Shown: positions 42,691 through 51,032, counted from the stretch's first letter. The stretch: DNA of 54,880 nucleotides from Sphingobacteriaceae bacterium UBA6709 (GCA_002454425.1 DKIV01000051.1:96633-151512); one strand, 5' to 3'. Numbers and translations are program-made. Notes: generated from the sequence alone by a model not told the origin.

Positions 42691-43650
42691 ATGGATGACA
42701 AGAAGCGGTTTGACCGGATACTGGAGATTTATTTTTTGCTGCAGTCAAGAGCTGTCGTAAGCGCTCAGGAGTTAACCGATCGTTTAGGCGTAAGCCAGCG
42801 CACGATCTATCGCGATCTGCGGGCACTCAATGACGCAGGAGTGCCCGTTGTCAACGATGCAGAAGGAGGATACTCATTGCTTGATGGCTTTAGATTACAA
42901 CCCTCGGCCTTCAGTCGCGAGGAGATGCAGAGTATTCTTATTGCCGAAAAGATGATGCAGAAGCACGAAACGCTGTCCGTGAGACAGCAGTTTGAAAACG
43001 TGGCAGTGAAGATCCGTAGCTCCTTCCGGTTCAGCCAGAAGGCGGAATTTTCCGAACTCCAGAACAAGCTTAATTACCACGCGGGGTCAGATTCCCAAAG
43101 TTATCTTCCTGGAATTATCGATACCTTGTTAAATAGTATTGTCACGGAAGAGGTGCTCGCTGTTTCTTACATTAAAGCCGAAGAGGTTGACGCGGAGCAG
43201 CGTGAGATTGAACCTGTAGGCGTCTATTATGAAAATAAATTTTGGTATACACTTGCGTATTGTCGCTTGCGTGGCGACTACCGCAACTTCAGACTCGACC
43301 GTGTTAAACATATACGGGAAACGGGCAAAAAGTTTAGCTCCAGTCATCCTTCTCTGGATGAGTTAAGGACTGTAGATAATAAACTCCCGCTTTGGGATGT
43401 GAAGATTAAGCTGAGCATTCGTTATGCGCACTATCTTTCCTGGGATCGTGATAACTTTGGTTTCACACAGGAGTATATTCAGGACAAGATGGTGTACATG
43501 TTATTTAAGTGTCGCCATTGTCCCAAAGCCTTCGCTCGTTGGTTGTTGGGTTACGCAGATGTGGTGGAAATAATAGAACCTGAGCTTGTGCGCGATGAAC
43601 TCAAGCGTCTTCTTGCCTCAGCTTCGGCCTTCCAGGATACGCGGGGCTAG
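42691..43650 (+). CDS. YafY-type HTH/WYL transcriptional regulator
   Basis: From the preferred start at 42691 the protein has 319 residues. An N-terminal winged helix-turn-helix (about 1-60) contains VVSAQELTDRLGVSQRTIYRDLRALNDAGVPV. A WYL domain (about 130-215) contains the ligand-binding EPVGVYYENKFWYTLAYC and RNFRLDRV. A WCX C-terminal part follows. Such proteins are one-component regulators that answer a nucleotide or other small ligand, and many repress a neighbour. The convergent DinB-family gene next door is a common partner and a plausible target. It is divergent from asnS. Confidence 0.9.
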   Translation: MDDKKRFDRILEIYFLLQSRAVVSAQELTDRLGVSQRTIYRDLRALNDAGVPVVNDAEGGYSLLDGFRLQPSAFSREEMQSILIAEKMMQKHETLSVRQQFENVAVKIRSSFRFSQKAEFSELQNKLNYHAGSDSQSYLPGIIDTLLNSIVTEEVLAVSYIKAEEVDAEQREIEPVGVYYENKFWYTLAYCRLRGDYRNFRLDRVKHIRETGKKFSSSHPSLDELRTVDNKLPLWDVKIKLSIRYAHYLSWDRDNFGFTQEYIQDKMVYMLFKCRHCPKAFARWLLGYADVVEIIEPELVRDELKRLLASASAFQDTRG

Positions 43651-43658
43651 TCCGTGTT

Positions 43659-43699
43659 AACCATCGCCGGGCGCGAAATCTTCCTGCCCGGCGATGGTT
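43659..43699. repeat. 14-bp perfect hairpin between convergent WYL and DinB genes
   Basis: Arms 43659-43672 and 43686-43699 pair perfectly over 14 G+C-rich bases around a 13-base loop. Neither strand has a strong T run after it, so it is a structural barrier rather than a textbook terminator. It lies within 20 bases of both stop codons. Confidence 0.65.
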
Positions 43700-43717
43700 G
43701 AATTATCCAGACCTAAT

Positions 43718-44176
43718 TTAGTCACGTAGCCAGAACGGAGGTGGCTCAACGCCTAAAGCTCTGAGGTATACAAAGGCCTGCGCGCGGTGATGAACCTCGT
43801 TATCTATAAAGTATAATAGATGATTCTGCACGCTAAATTCATACTGGCCGAATAATTTAACGGAGCGATGGATGTCGGTCTCGTGAATTTTGTCTACCAT
43901 GGAAGTGATAGCGGCAGTATTTTTATTCCAGAGATCCAGGAGTGCTTGTTTTTCCGTTGCGGGAACCGCTTCGTTAAAGGGTTTTTGCTCCCCTGTTGCA
44001 AGCTCTTGAAGTCCTTCGCCGCTCAATGCAAGAAGTTCGGCAATCATCTGAGCGAAGGTGCGCATCCCTCCAACAGAAAAATTGAATAAAGCATCTTCTG
44101 GAAATGCTGCGATAGTTTTCGCTGTTAACGCTCTGTGTCCCAGCCAATGCTGTAAAAGCTCTTGTTTGCTTATCAT
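43718..44176 (-). CDS. DinB family protein
   Basis: This 152-residue four-helix-bundle protein belongs to the DinB/YfiT-like superfamily. Metal-ligand-type histidines appear in LQHWLGHRALTAKT near the start and in NEVHHRAQAFVYLRALGVEPPPFW near the end, which is the family hallmark. Members are metal-dependent thiol transferases or of unknown function. It faces a WYL regulator gene tail to tail, a frequent pairing. Its upstream region contains a separate small promoter-leader-terminator unit at 44240-44337. Confidence 0.85.
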   Translation of the reverse strand: MISKQELLQHWLGHRALTAKTIAAFPEDALFNFSVGGMRTFAQMIAELLALSGEGLQELATGEQKPFNEAVPATEKQALLDLWNKNTAAITSMVDKIHETDIHRSVKLFGQYEFSVQNHLLYFIDNEVHHRAQAFVYLRALGVEPPPFWLRD

Positions 44177-44239
44177 AAAACGATGTTTTTAATTCGTTTC
44201 AAAGCTAGGGTTAGGGAGTGACAGCAGTTTGTCAGTGGG

Positions 44240-44305
44240 TTAAAAAAAAGACAAAAAAAAAGCCCCGTCACGATGAGCGTGATCGAGGCACCTAAACCTT
44301 ATCAT
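44240..44305 (-). CDS. Candidate 21-residue leader peptide ORF embedding a terminator
   Basis: On the minus strand an ATG at 44305 opens a 21-codon frame ending in TAA at 44240. Its predicted peptide contains two histidines and ends in the phenylalanine-rich run FFLSFF, coded by the T tract of the terminator at 44253-44289. The ATG lies three bases after a consensus -7 element, so it would be at or near the RNA 5' end. This resembles an attenuation leader, but no amino-acid gene follows; the next gene on this strand is DinB-like. Alternatively it is a short non-coding RNA and the ORF is accidental. Confidence 0.35.
   Translation of the reverse strand: MIRFRCLDHAHRDGAFFLSFF
44253..44289 (-). 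terminator. Strong terminator upstream of the DinB gene
   Basis: On the minus strand an 11-bp stem (44278-44289 with 44262-44272, one bulged A and one G-U pair) and a 5-base loop are followed by nine T, then GTC and eight more T. It is a near-ideal intrinsic terminator, yet no annotated minus-strand gene lies just upstream of it. Confidence 0.8.
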
Positions 44306-44307
44306 CA

Positions 44308-44337
44308 CAAATGTAGCGTTTTTTCGACAATTCCAAA
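44308..44337 (-). promoter_or_regulatory. Consensus promoter of a short minus-strand transcript
   Basis: On the minus strand TTTG (44334-44337), an 18-base spacer and TACATTTG (44308-44315) match the Bacteroidota consensus. Transcription would begin near 44303 and reach the terminator about 45-60 bases later, giving a very short RNA or the attenuated leader of the DinB gene. Confidence 0.6.
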
Positions 44338-44590
44338 TGCCCGCATTGAAATAAAATGTAAAAATAATGTAAACGATTCCTTTTACCTGTTCAGTTCGGG
44401 TAGATAGTTAACCAATGGTGTATGCCGCTTTACAAAATTTTAGGCTTTTTGTTTTACTTGTAAGTTGTTGATTTCTTGAGCTTTGTTATTATTGGTAAGT
44501 CTTTCGATGCAGATCTGCTTTTCCTGCGTATATTTGCCAACCTTCACATTCTCTTAATCAGGAGTTTATGTAAGGGTAATATTGTCAAAT
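44338..44590. other. Intergenic stretch before the PAP2 gene
   Basis: The stretch is A+T-rich with no supported gene. It probably holds the plus-strand promoter of the phosphatase gene, but no TAnnTTTG element with a proper -33 partner was found. A 61-codon plus-strand frame at 44476-44661 overlaps the start of the phosphatase gene and is not credible. Confidence 0.4.
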
Positions 44591-45226
44591 ATGAAAACGA
44601 GAGTAGCAGACCTTACAATTGTTGGTCGCTGGATATTTACTTTAAGAACGCCTCTTTTTAAACAGAAGCTCTTATTAGGCTGGGCATTATTGTTGTGTCT
44701 TAGTCCTATTTTTCCAATATTCTATCAGCATATCGAAGCCAGAGAAGGAGTGGTATACAATGATTATCTGCTTCAGATTATTCCATCTGTCGACGTTTCC
44801 ATTCCTATTTTTGTTATCACCTGGGGCATGGCGCTCTTTACGCTTGCCCGTGTTGTTCAAACTCCCTCGCTCTTACTCACACTCTTATATGGCGTGCTGA
44901 TTGTTAACCTGTCTAGATTTATTACAATCTCACTTGTACCTTTGAATCCACCACATGGTATTATAGATATTTGGGATCCGATCACAAGTATGTTCTATGG
45001 AGAAAAATACGTTACAAAAGATTTGTTCTATTCCGGGCATACGGCAACACAGTTTCTGTTCTTTCTGGTGTTGCAGAAGAAAACAGATAAAGGTCTCGCC
45101 TTGACCACATCGCTATTGATGGGAGCAATGGTATTAGTGCAACATGTGCATTATACCGTCGACGTAATCTTTGCGTTCCCGTTCACCTTCCTGTGCTATC
45201 TGCTGGCAAAACGAATCGCCAGGTAA
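44591..45226 (+). CDS. PAP2 / sphingomyelin-synthase-like membrane phosphatase
   Basis: The protein has 211 residues from the ATG at 44591; the in-frame TTG at 44582 is less likely. It is an integral membrane protein with about five or six helices (near 27-45, 70-90, 95-115, 155-172, 185-205). The motifs RFITISLVPLNPP, DLFYSGHTA and HVHYTVDV match the PAP2_C group that includes sphingomyelin synthases: His in SGHT and His/Asp in HYTVD form the catalytic triad. Sphingobacteria make sphingolipids, so a head-group transferase or lipid phosphatase role is plausible. Substrate is unknown. It ends at a bidirectional terminator. Confidence 0.82.
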   Translation: MKTRVADLTIVGRWIFTLRTPLFKQKLLLGWALLLCLSPIFPIFYQHIEAREGVVYNDYLLQIIPSVDVSIPIFVITWGMALFTLARVVQTPSLLLTLLYGVLIVNLSRFITISLVPLNPPHGIIDIWDPITSMFYGEKYVTKDLFYSGHTATQFLFFLVLQKKTDKGLALTTSLLMGAMVLVQHVHYTVDVIFAFPFTFLCYLLAKRIAR

Positions 45227-45238
45227 GAGACAAACTAT

Positions 45239-45279
45239 AAAACAGAAAAAGCTGCCTCAAGGGCAGCTTTTTCTGTTTT
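45239..45279. terminator. 18-bp bidirectional terminator between PAP2 and sucC genes
   Basis: AAAACAG...GCTGCC (45239-45256) pairs perfectly over 18 bases with 45262-45279 around the loop TCAAG. Runs of A and T inside the stem give a T tract in both directions, so it serves both convergent genes. Confidence 0.92.
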
Positions 45280-45289
45280 ACATAATTTG

Positions 45290-46483
45290 TTAACCCTTCA
45301 ATACCTGGGTTACCAGATCTGCGGCTTCTTTAAGCAGAATCGCTGAATACACCTTTAAGCCCGACTCGTCGATAAGCTTCTTAGCTTCTTCGGCATTCGT
45401 GCCCTGCAGGCGAACGATGATAGGGACATGGATGTTACCAAGTTCCTTGTATGCGTCGATCACTCCCTGTGCTACACGATCACATCTAACAATACCGCCG
45501 AAGATGTTAATGAGGATAGCCTTAACATTGGGGTCCTGCAAGATGATGTTGAATGCCGCTTTTACCGTTTGAGCATTGGCAGTACCGCCAACGTCAAGGA
45601 AATTCGCAGGCTCACCACCGGCAAGCTTGATGATGTCCATGGTAGCCATGGCAAGACCGGCACCATTTACCATACATCCTACGTTTCCATCAAGCTTCAC
45701 ATAGTTTAAGTTTGACTTCCCTGCCTCCACTTCTGTAGGATCCTCTTCAGTAACGTCACGCAGCTCCGCGTAATCTTTATGGCGGAATAAGCCATTGTCG
45801 TCAAGGTTTACCTTCGCGTCAACGGCAAGGATTTTATTGTCGGAAGTCTTAAGCACCGGATTGATTTCAAAAAGAGATGAATCCGTAGCCTCATACGCTT
45901 TATATAAAGAGGCAACAAATCTGGTCATGTCTTTAAGGGCTTCCCCGCTAAGGCCGAGGTTAAAGGCTATGCGGCTTGCCTGAAAGGGTCGTAAACCCAC
46001 CTTAGGGTCAATTTCCTCTTTAAAGATCAGATGAGGAGTTGTCTCTGCAACGTGCTCAATGTCCATTCCTCCCTCGGTTGAATACATGATAATGTTGCGA
46101 CCTTTAGCGCGGTCAAGCAACACACTCATATAATATTCTTTAGGTTCTGTGTCGCCAGGATAATACACATCCTGTGCAACGAGTACCTTATTTACTTTCT
46201 TTCCTTCAGGGCCTGTTTGAGGTGTTACCAGCTGCATTCCCAAAATTTGAGATGCTCTTTCTTTCACTTCATCGAGGTTTTTAGCAAGCTTTACACCACC
46301 GCCTTTTCCGCGTCCTCCGGCATGGATCTGTGCTTTTACCACCACCCAGTCAGAGTTAAAATCTTCTTTCAGTTTTTTTGCAGCATCAATGGCCTGTTCA
46401 GTAGTTTCAGCTACGATACCTTCCTGAACTCTTACTCCAAAGCTCTTGAGAATCGCTTTGCCTTGATATTCGTGAATATTCAT
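45290..46483 (-). CDS. sucC: Succinyl-CoA synthetase beta subunit
   Basis: This 397-residue subunit of succinyl-CoA ligase works in the citric acid cycle, making ATP or GTP from succinyl-CoA together with the alpha subunit. It opens with the invariant MNIHEYQGKAIL. An ATP-grasp domain follows, with GGRGKGGGVKLAKN, FEINPVLKTSDNKILAVDAKV and then NFLDVGGTA and LINIFGGIVRCDRVAQGVI of the CoA-ligase-like half. Length is normal. The alpha subunit gene sucD is not adjacent in this window, so the two are separated here. It is divergent from the LolD-like gene. Confidence 0.96.
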   Translation of the reverse strand: MNIHEYQGKAILKSFGVRVQEGIVAETTEQAIDAAKKLKEDFNSDWVVVKAQIHAGGRGKGGGVKLAKNLDEVKERASQILGMQLVTPQTGPEGKKVNKVLVAQDVYYPGDTEPKEYYMSVLLDRAKGRNIIMYSTEGGMDIEHVAETTPHLIFKEEIDPKVGLRPFQASRIAFNLGLSGEALKDMTRFVASLYKAYEATDSSLFEINPVLKTSDNKILAVDAKVNLDDNGLFRHKDYAELRDVTEEDPTEVEAGKSNLNYVKLDGNVGCMVNGAGLAMATMDIIKLAGGEPANFLDVGGTANAQTVKAAFNIILQDPNVKAILINIFGGIVRCDRVAQGVIDAYKELGNIHVPIIVRLQGTNAEEAKKLIDESGLKVYSAILLKEAADLVTQVLKG

Positions 46484-46695
46484 GCTTGATATTAGTTAAT
46501 TTATCCTTATGGTTGAATCTTTTCTTTAATCTTTAGATGTCTTTTCTGCGTCCGGCTCCGCAGGGAGCGCCGCGGCAGTTAACTCCAGAATTTCCGTTGA
46601 CGATGCCCGGTTTTCTGTTCTTCTATACAGAATAGTTTTCATCCTTTTAGGCAATTGTCATGGGTAAAGCTAAGCCTTTTTTTTAATTTCGCCCT

Positions 46696-47355
46696 ATGCT
46701 CACAGCAAAAGATATACATAAAGCATACTCTAAGTTGGAAATATTGAAAGGCGTTGACATTGAAGTTGAAGATGCCGCCATTCTGGCTATCCTGGGGCCC
46801 TCAGGTGCGGGTAAGAGTACCCTTCTTCATATTTTGGGAACACTTGATAAGGCCGACCGGGGATCGCTCCATATTGATGGAGTAGATATTTCCAGTCTTT
46901 CGTCGGCCAAACTTAGTGCCTTTCGCAATCAGAATGTAGGTTTCATTTTCCAGTTTCATCATCTGCTTCCTGAGTTTACAGCGTTTGAGAATGTCTGTAT
47001 TCCTGCGTTTATAGCGAAAAAGAACCGCCGCGCCACGGAACTTCGCGCCATGGAGTTGTTGGAAATGCTTGGCGTTGACGCGCGTGCCAGACATAAACCT
47101 ACCGAGTTGTCGGGCGGCGAGCAACAACGCGTGGCCATCGCGCGGGCGCTGATTAATAGGCCTTCCATCATCCTTGCCGATGAGCCTTCAGGAAATCTCG
47201 ATACGGAGAATGCTGATAGCCTGCATCTGCTGTTCCGTGACCTGCGCGACCAGTATAAACATACTTTTATCATTGTTACACATAATCAGCACCTCGCCAG
47301 TGTCGCCGACCGGCAGATACACATGCGCGATGGTCTGATCGTTAATGCTATATAA
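46696..47355 (+). CDS. LolD-like ABC transporter ATPase
   Basis: This 219-residue ATPase belongs to the LolD/MacB branch. Walker A is GPSGAGKST near 35-43, the Q-loop region is FIFQFHHLLPEFTAFENV, the signature is LSGGEQQRVAIARAL and Walker B is IILADEPSGNLD. FQFHHLLPEF is typical of LolD, which powers release of lipoproteins from the inner membrane. No LolC/E permease gene is next to it. Two small genes follow with gaps of 2 and -1 bases, suggesting an operon. TAATTTCG at 46684-46691 is a weak -7 candidate just before the ATG. Confidence 0.9.
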   Translation: MLTAKDIHKAYSKLEILKGVDIEVEDAAILAILGPSGAGKSTLLHILGTLDKADRGSLHIDGVDISSLSSAKLSAFRNQNVGFIFQFHHLLPEFTAFENVCIPAFIAKKNRRATELRAMELLEMLGVDARARHKPTELSGGEQQRVAIARALINRPSIILADEPSGNLDTENADSLHLLFRDLRDQYKHTFIIVTHNQHLASVADRQIHMRDGLIVNAI

Positions 47356-47357
47356 AA

Positions 47358-47804
47358 ATGAACATCTTAATAACGGCCGCGCTTTCTGCCCGATCGCATC
47401 AAATACAGCGACTGCTCGACACTGATCAACATCAAGTCCTGCTTGCCGACAGTGGCGACATTCCCAACTTTATGCTCCGCGCCGGCAAAATTTTGCGTAT
47501 CCCCGCTGGTGATTCTCCGGTATTTGCTCATGAGCTTTTAAAGTTGTGTATGGATCTTCAGATATCCTTAGTCATTCCAGTGAGGTCTAAAGAGCTTTTG
47601 CCCCTGGCTAAGGCACGTACTTTATTTGATGAATACGGAATAGAGCTGATGGTCCCCGCGATTGAGGAAACAGAGAATATGTCCGTCAATAGCTCCTCTG
47701 CAGCCATGGAGCTTCGTTATGCAGACCAGCAGCTGCAGCATCCGGATAGGGGCGTGCTGATAAAAGAACCCGATGGTAAATACGCTTTAATCACTGCCGA
47801 TTAA
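47358..47804 (+). CDS. Isolated pre-ATP-grasp domain-like protein
   Basis: This 148-residue protein of unknown function resembles only the N-terminal Rossmann-like pre-ATP-grasp domain of carbamoyl-phosphate-synthase/PylC-type ligases. It opens with MNILITAALSARSHQI, later ADSGDIPNFMLRAGKILRIP, and LKLCMDLQISLVIPVRSKELLPLAK. The ATP-grasp domain that should follow after about residue 115 is missing, and the last 30 residues are unrelated. It is therefore unlikely to be a ligase. It lies two bases after the LolD-like gene and its stop overlaps the start of the HAD gene. Confidence 0.7.
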   Translation: MNILITAALSARSHQIQRLLDTDQHQVLLADSGDIPNFMLRAGKILRIPAGDSPVFAHELLKLCMDLQISLVIPVRSKELLPLAKARTLFDEYGIELMVPAIEETENMSVNSSSAAMELRYADQQLQHPDRGVLIKEPDGKYALITAD

Positions 47805-48412
47805 TGATACGCTACAATAATTTAGATCAGAGCAAGAAAGCCTATATTTTCGAGTTCGATAACCTGCTTTATCCTGAAAAGGATTATCTCTTACAGGTTT
47901 ATTACCTTTTTGCCAACTTTGTTGAATACACTGAAGCCTTTCCGCCTGCGACCGAGCTTGTCGAATTCATGAAAAAAGCTTTCGAGCATCACGGTAAGGA
48001 GCGTCTTTTTGATAAGGTGCTTGACGTGTTTGCTATTGATGAGAAATATCGAGAGAACTTTGAACGCCTGCACAAGACGGCGCGGTTGCCACTGAAGCTT
48101 CTGCTGTTCGATGATAAATATCAATTGCTGAAAGATATGCTGGCAGATGGCAAGGAAATTCTCATCGTTACGGGTGGCGATCCTGCCATGCAGCTTAACA
48201 AAGTTGGTCAAACCGACTGGCAGGGACTGGCGCCAAACATACGACTCTACTTCGCTGATGAACTTAAACCTAAGCCCGCGCCTGATATCTTGACGGAAGT
48301 AATGAACATCCATAAGCTCAAACCCGAAGACATGCTGCTCATTGGAAATACAGCCCTCGACCGCCAATTCGCGGCCTCTGTCGCAATTGATTTTTTTGAC
48401 GAGAGAAATTAA
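47804..48412 (+). CDS. HAD-like protein with altered catalytic motifs
   Basis: This 202-residue protein has the HAD hydrolase fold: a helical cap (about 25-105) and a core. Motif I is IFEFDNLLYPE, so the nucleophilic aspartate (DxD) is Glu17, with Asp19 kept. Motif II (IVTGGDP) and the motif III lysine (LKPKPAPD) are present. Motif IV is LIGNTALD instead of the usual GD(x)3D. It is probably inactive as a phosphatase or has another role. The ATG overlaps the upstream stop by one base, pointing to translational coupling. Confidence 0.8.
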   Translation: MIRYNNLDQSKKAYIFEFDNLLYPEKDYLLQVYYLFANFVEYTEAFPPATELVEFMKKAFEHHGKERLFDKVLDVFAIDEKYRENFERLHKTARLPLKLLLFDDKYQLLKDMLADGKEILIVTGGDPAMQLNKVGQTDWQGLAPNIRLYFADELKPKPAPDILTEVMNIHKLKPEDMLLIGNTALDRQFAASVAIDFFDERN

Positions 48413-48527
48413 GTAACTTTAGTGTGTTCCCCATTTGCGCAAGCTTGATGCCGAAAGATGTAGGCAGCCTATAATACCTGTTCTCGATGCCCTTACCGAA
48501 TGGAAGACAATAAACACGTAAAATGAG

Positions 48528-50123
48528 ATGCAAAAGATAATGCACAATACCCATGCTAACAGCATATCCAGAATGTTGATTCCTGCCTTACTATGCCTAT
48601 CTGTCCTTGCGGCATGCAAAAAGGACAGGAGCAACCCTTCGACTCCTCCGGCAACAGGCTCTACAACGGAGAAATATGCCGATTCGCTGTTTCTATACGC
48701 AAAAGATGTTTACTTGTGGAATGCGCAATTGCCCGAGTACGATAAGTTTATTCCCCGTCAATATGTAAGCTCCGGAGATGAGGAGGACGGCTTGAATGCC
48801 GAACTTCTGGCACTTACCAAATATGCTACTTCAGGCAGCACAGCGTCGGGCTTTTGGGAATATAGTGCCGGTGGTCCTAAGTATAGCTATATTTTTAATA
48901 CGGACGATAGCAACCCCTCTCCTTTGGCGTATTCCGCGGCTGATAAGAGTTCGGTAGATTTGAAAGGGATAGGTTACGATTTTGGTATGAGGTATGGTAT
49001 TGGTATCAACACTGCCAACACAACTTTTGCACTTTATGTTATCGCAGTATATCCAGGGTCTCCAGCTGCTCTTGCAGGTATTGTCCGGGGGGATATCATC
49101 ACGACGCTTAATGGAAAGACAATGTCTGGCGTGCGTTACACTGATGCCATTTCAAATTATATAGATAATGCTACGCAAAATCAGGCGGAAGTAACGCTAA
49201 CTGTAGCCAATAAGCCTGCTATCACCAAACTGTCGCGGACGAGCTATCGGAGTACTCCAGTTCTTAAGAGTGACGTGGTCACATACAATAATACAAAGGT
49301 GGGTTATTTCGCTTTTGCCCGTTTTGATCAGCTGAGCACTTGTAAGGCGGACATTGATGAGGCTTTTAAAAAGATGAAAGATGCTGTTGTTACCAACGTT
49401 ATTGTCGATCTTCGCTATAATGGCGGTGGCTATGTTGAAACAAGCGCCTATCTTGCGAACTTATTGGCTCCTTCTTCAGAAAACGGGAAAGAGATGTTTA
49501 TAGAGACATTTAATGAGACACTGCAGAATAAAAAATCAACATTGCCTTTCAAAGACAGTGACGGGAAATTGCAATATCAAAATGGAAAATTAGTTACCTG
49601 GGGAGATGTCGATTTTACGAAAAAGGGCAATACCACAAACTTCAATGTTGGAGCCGTAACGGCCAGTTCAAAACTTGAAAACCTTCAGAAAATCGTCTTT
49701 ATCGTTTCCGGAAATACAGCCTCTGCTAGCGAACTGCTGATTAATGTATTGAAACCTTCAGGTATCGACATACAACTCGTGGGCGCTACTACTTACGGCA
49801 AGCCTGTCGGTTTTGCTCCGGTGCGCATTGGCAAATACGATGTCTATTATAGCATGTTCGAAAGTCTTAACCGCAACAAAGAAGGTAAATACTACGATGG
49901 CATGTCTGTAAATTACGCCACTCAAGATAGGTGGGCAGGCGATTTCGGTACTGATAAAGATAATTATACTTATGCCGCAGTGCAATATCTTTCAACGGGC
50001 AGCTATCCAAGCAACACAACAGCTACCTTAAAAGGAGCAACCTCTACTTCGCAGTTAAGTCCTGCACATGAATTAGGATACAGCTTTAAAGGGATGATCG
50101 AAGATCGCCTGAAAGCAAAATAA
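48528..50123 (+). CDS. S41 family C-terminal processing peptidase-like lipoprotein
   Basis: The protein has 531 residues from 48528; a second ATG at 48540 also fits. A lipoprotein signal ends at lipobox LAAC (Cys30) followed by a Ser/Thr/Pro linker, so it is membrane anchored. A helical N-terminal domain precedes a PDZ domain (about 160-240, with VIAVYPGSPAALAGIVRGDIIT). The S41 core has LRYNGGGYVETSAYLA, Ser399 in TASASE as predicted nucleophile and a lysine in TTYGKPVG as base. It probably cleaves periplasmic or surface proteins. It appears to be a single-gene unit. Confidence 0.9.
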   Translation: MQKIMHNTHANSISRMLIPALLCLSVLAACKKDRSNPSTPPATGSTTEKYADSLFLYAKDVYLWNAQLPEYDKFIPRQYVSSGDEEDGLNAELLALTKYATSGSTASGFWEYSAGGPKYSYIFNTDDSNPSPLAYSAADKSSVDLKGIGYDFGMRYGIGINTANTTFALYVIAVYPGSPAALAGIVRGDIITTLNGKTMSGVRYTDAISNYIDNATQNQAEVTLTVANKPAITKLSRTSYRSTPVLKSDVVTYNNTKVGYFAFARFDQLSTCKADIDEAFKKMKDAVVTNVIVDLRYNGGGYVETSAYLANLLAPSSENGKEMFIETFNETLQNKKSTLPFKDSDGKLQYQNGKLVTWGDVDFTKKGNTTNFNVGAVTASSKLENLQKIVFIVSGNTASASELLINVLKPSGIDIQLVGATTYGKPVGFAPVRIGKYDVYYSMFESLNRNKEGKYYDGMSVNYATQDRWAGDFGTDKDNYTYAAVQYLSTGSYPSNTTATLKGATSTSQLSPAHELGYSFKGMIEDRLKAK

Positions 50124-50125
50124 TA

Positions 50126-51031
50126 CTACATAATCTTGCGGCGGTTGAAGTCACTTTGCAGTGTTTTTCCGGTATCATAATTTACCAGTACCTGTCTGAT
50201 GATTTCAACCGCCTGCTGGAAGAAACGCTTATTAATACGCTCAAAATCATCGCTGGGTTGGTGGTAGTCCTCATGATCCTCAACCCCGAAATATAAAAAG
50301 GGGATTGCCTTATTGTGAAAAGATCCGTGATCTCCCTGTTGTGTCCAATCATCCGCCGCGCTTCCTTTGGGGTTATCATGCCCTGTCAGTAGCTTTAAAT
50401 CTGCCACGGTAGAATGCAGGTATTTCTTTAGCTCTGGATGGTAATACGTTCCCGCCACATACAATTCCTGCTTATCATTGTGCGAAATCATATCGAGGTT
50501 TACGTTTAATCTTACAGGAAGATCTTTCATCCATGCACCTGCTATGAACGCCGCAGAACCTAATAATCCCGCTTCTTCGCCATCAAAAAAAGCAAATAAG
50601 AGGCTGTGTTCCGGAGGGTGTTCACTGAAGTATTTCGCCAGCTCCAGAAGCGCGGCCACGCCCGAAGCGTCATCATCTGCCCCATTATAAATCTTGCCGT
50701 TTATTATGCCCAGATGATCGTAATGTGCCGAGATCACCATCATCTCTTTGCGCTTACCGGGAATCCAGGCCAGGATGTTCCTTCCCTGTTTAAGTTTGCC
50801 CCGCTTGCTGATAGCGAAGGTGTGAAAATAGGCCCCCTGCCAGGGGGCTATTTTTAAGGCGTTCAGTCGGGCACTGATATATTCTGCCGCCAGCAAATTT
50901 CCTTTGCTGCCTGTTTTTCGGCCCTCATACTTGTCTGCCGAAAGTTCTTTGACATCATTCAGCAGGCTCGTCTGTCCGTAACAATGTCCGCAGGATATTA
51001 AGCATATCAGCGCCAGGATCTTATACATCAT
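50126..51031 (-). CDS. M28 family zinc aminopeptidase
   Basis: This 301-residue exported peptidase has a signal peptide (about 1-19, cut near CYGQ). The di-zinc site of M28 is readable: His in SAHYDHLG, bridging Asp in GADDDASG, catalytic Glu-Glu in FDGEEAGLLGS, Asp in NLDMIS and a final His in EDYHQPSDDFERIN. It would remove N-terminal residues from peptides in the periplasm. It starts one base after the smc stop codon, so it is almost certainly co-transcribed and translationally coupled with smc. Confidence 0.92.
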   Translation of the reverse strand: MMYKILALICLISCGHCYGQTSLLNDVKELSADKYEGRKTGSKGNLLAAEYISARLNALKIAPWQGAYFHTFAISKRGKLKQGRNILAWIPGKRKEMMVISAHYDHLGIINGKIYNGADDDASGVAALLELAKYFSEHPPEHSLLFAFFDGEEAGLLGSAAFIAGAWMKDLPVRLNVNLDMISHNDKQELYVAGTYYHPELKKYLHSTVADLKLLTGHDNPKGSAADDWTQQGDHGSFHNKAIPFLYFGVEDHEDYHQPSDDFERINKRFFQQAVEIIRQVLVNYDTGKTLQSDFNRRKIM

Positions 51032-51032
51032 C

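Noticed and set aside
47891..48367. 158-codon minus-strand frame opposite the HAD gene
   Set aside because: Fully antisense to a gene with clear family structure; codon pattern is a mirror effect.
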